A DNA stretch of 64,000 bases from an uncultured Lachnospiraceae bacterium (GTDB lineage: Bacteria; Bacillota; Clostridia; Lachnospirales; Lachnospiraceae). This document shows positions 62,639 through 64,000 of the stretch, piece by piece. A program made the position numbers and the translations under genes. The notes under the pieces were generated by a model. The model saw nothing but the letters and a program-made list of their open reading frames with translations, ran no database searches and was not told where the DNA came from. The stretch's first letter is position 1, and every line of letters begins with the position of its first letter. Where the stretch lies: positions 1-64,000 of the forward strand of contig CANRLR010000012.1 of NCBI GenBank assembly GCA_947631505.1, given 5' to 3'.

Positions 62639-63022
62639 ATGATGCAATGGGATAGTCGAATGCAAAATAATCACAGTGTGAAAGTTTTGAAGGCGGCTAT
62701 CCCTTTTTTGGACATAGCCGTAGGTGAAAAAATTGATTTTCGGGGACTTTTGACAGCAATTCGTCCGTTTGCATCTGCGAGGGAGGCTAAAGTGCTGGAT
62801 ATGATTCTTCAATTTTTTCAAATTCAGGAAATGTTGGAGATGGTGAAGCTCTTCCAATCCATGCAGGAAATGAATGCAGGGGAGGGAGAAGAAAGCGGAG
62901 GCGGTTTTAATCCATTTTCGATGTTTGAGAATATGCCGATGGATATGACAGAGGTCATGAATATGTTTCAGGCTCCTTTGAACAATGATGACGAGGAGGA
63001 ACATGAGCCAATCGATATTTGA
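62639..63022 (+). CDS. Small acidic protein, function unknown
   Basis: 127 residues with ribosome site AGGGGAAA; ATG 62642 is an alternative start. The helical, Met-rich core (VLDMILQFFQIQEMLEMVKL) is followed by a Gly/Glu segment and an acidic end (NNDDEEEHEPIDI). No signal or membrane segment. It overlaps the next gene by 20 bases, so the two are coupled. Family not recognised. Confidence 0.72.
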   Translation: MMQWDSRMQNNHSVKVLKAAIPFLDIAVGEKIDFRGLLTAIRPFASAREAKVLDMILQFFQIQEMLEMVKLFQSMQEMNAGEGEESGGGFNPFSMFENMPMDMTEVMNMFQAPLNNDDEEEHEPIDI

Positions 63023-63281
63023 CGATTATGATATTTTCAAAACAATGCACCCAGTGAAAATTCAGATTATGAAAGATTTAGCGGAGAAAATGCAGGGAAA
63101 ACAAATGAAAGATGCTGCTCCTCTGTTAATGGCAGCTACCAGTCAGTTAAAGGCACACAATCTTTCCTTTACCCCGGAAGAAAGCAGTGTTTTACTGGAA
63201 ATTCTCACAAAAGATATGACACCACAGGAAAAAGCAAAAGTGGAAATGATGAAAAATATGGTGAAAAAGAATAGAAAATAG
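63003..63281 (+). CDS. Small helical protein, function unknown
   Basis: 92 residues from ATG 63003 (MSQSIFDDYDIFKTMHPV), with GAGGAGG just upstream; the track start is earlier and lacks a site. It is all-helical and Lys/Met-rich (KMQGKQMKDAAPLLMAATSQ), ending in a basic tail. The acidic partner upstream and this basic protein could form a complex. Family not recognised. Confidence 0.72.
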   Translation: MSQSIFDDYDIFKTMHPVKIQIMKDLAEKMQGKQMKDAAPLLMAATSQLKAHNLSFTPEESSVLLEILTKDMTPQEKAKVEMMKNMVKKNRK

Positions 63282-63342
63282 TTTCTATTTTTTGGATTCT
63301 GTGATAAGATAACACCATTAGACTAAGTACACGTTAAAAGAA

Positions 63343-64000
63343 ATGAGTGATGATACGATGGCAGAAAAGTGGATAGAACTGAAAAATATTTCCAAGTCTT
63401 TTGACGGCGAGATGGTTTTGGATAAATTGAATTTGGATATACATGAAAATGAGTTCGTGACTCTGCTGGGGCCGAGTGGCTGCGGCAAGACAACAACGCT
63501 GCGTATCATGGGTGGATTTGAAACAGCGGATGAAGGGCAGGTGCTTTTGAACGGCAGCGATATAGCCCGCGTGCCGGCAAATAAAAGACCGATTAACACA
63601 GTTTTTCAGAAATATGCCCTGTTTTCCCATATGAATATTGCAGATAATATTGCATTTGGATTGAAAATTAAGAAGAAATCCAAAGATTATATTGCAGATA
63701 AGATAAAATATGCTCTGAAATTGGTGAATTTGGAAGGATACGAAAAGCGGATGCCGGACTCTTTGAGCGGTGGACAGCAGCAGCGTATCGCCATTGCCAG
63801 AGCGATTGTCAATGAACCAAAGATATTGTTGTTAGATGAGCCGTTAGGGGCATTGGATTTGAAATTGCGGCAGGAAATGCAGTACGAGCTGATTCGGTTA
63901 AAAGAAGAACTGGGAATTACGTTTGTCTATGTAACCCATGATCAGGAAGAGGCTCTCACCATGTCAGACCGTATTGTTGTAATGAATCAGGGATATATCC
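63343..64000 (+). CDS. potA: Spermidine/putrescine ABC transporter ATPase PotA (cut by window end)
   Basis: The 5' portion, at least 219 codons; it runs off the window and is absent from the track. Start ATG 63343 or the in-frame ATG 63358; neither has a strong ribosome site. Walker [18 protein letters not shown]-loop [11 protein letters not shown], signature [15 protein letters not shown], Walker [17 protein letters not shown] and H-loop [10 protein letters not shown]. The set and the [11 protein letters not shown] form point to the PotA/CysA/MalK group, closest to PotA. The potBCD genes should follow. Confidence 0.85.
   Translation, partial: MSDDTMAEKWIELKNISKSFDGEMVLDKLNLDIHENEFVTLLGPSGCGKTTTLRIMGGFETADEGQVLLNGSDIARVPANKRPINTVFQKYALFSHMNIADNIAFGLKIKKKSKDYIADKIKYALKLVNLEGYEKRMPDSLSGGQQQRIAIARAIVNEPKILLLDEPLGALDLKLRQEMQYELIRLKEELGITFVYVTHDQEEALTMSDRIVVMNQGYI

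Overview
The window reads as chromosome of a low-to-moderate GC Firmicute of the class Clostridia, most likely a gut Lachnospiraceae. The evidence is the strong AGGAGG ribosome sites, sigma-A promoters of the TTGACA-N17-TATAAT type, the gene orders gdpP-rplI-dnaB, rpsF-ssb-rpsR and hrcA-grpE-dnaK-dnaJ behind a CIRCE operator, a YtaF-type membrane protein, luxS, teichoic-acid-type glycerophosphotransferases and a plant-polysaccharide hydrolase. I cannot name the genus from sequence alone.

Layout. 1-2.1 kb: tRNA-Asn followed by a decayed polymorphic toxin/immunity deposit (a toxin-like tail, a frameshifted immunity-like gene, an Imm26 pseudogene and an intact Imm26 gene). 2.1-7.2 kb: a self-contained permease, ATPase, response regulator and kinase operon with base and codon use unlike its neighbours. 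7.2-10 kb: a large protein with a cyclic-nucleotide-binding-like N-terminus, then tRNA-Glu and tRNA-Cys with tRNA-derived debris between them. 10-14.7 kb: merR-type regulator, dnaB, rplI and gdpP. 14.9-24.6 kb: a secreted GH43 arabinanase-like protein, the S6/SSB/S18 operon with a DUF951 gene missing from the ORF track, a second secreted Ig-like protein, xylulokinase and a fucose-isomerase-family protein. 24.7-33.2 kb: carB, then a NarL/DesR-type two-component system divergent from an ABC-2 exporter. 33.2-36.2 kb: arylsulfotransferase and patatin. 36.2-41.2 kb: heat-shock operon. 41.2-42.8 kb: SatD/DUF3307 pair behind four 28-bp operator-like repeats. 42.8-44.6 kb: a chemoreceptor behind a structured leader and terminator. 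44.7-46.5 kb: DUF134/MBL/NifX-like cluster. 46.6-55.8 kb: enolase, GH13 amylase, DHH phosphoesterase, a hydrolase-like lipoprotein, Ca-type P-ATPase, YtaF and DedA. 55.9-64 kb: leuS, two glycerophosphotransferases, luxS, two unknown small genes and the start of potA.

How the genes work together. Most of the window is core housekeeping: replication, translation, chaperones, glycolysis and c-di-AMP turnover. The accessory parts are the toxin/immunity remnants, the two ABC/two-component systems, the sugar genes and the SatD system. The strongest candidate for an under-described system is SatD/DUF3307. SatD combines a GGDEF/cyclase-like motif pattern with a C-terminal helix-turn-helix. DUF3307 is a polytopic membrane protein with conserved-looking His/Asp residues. 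Four tandem palindromes cover the promoter of the pair. The second is the untyped riboswitch-like leader of the chemoreceptor. Two genes carry single-base frameshifts at A7 tracts that an A8 tract would repair, which suggests either phase variation or homopolymer sequencing error.
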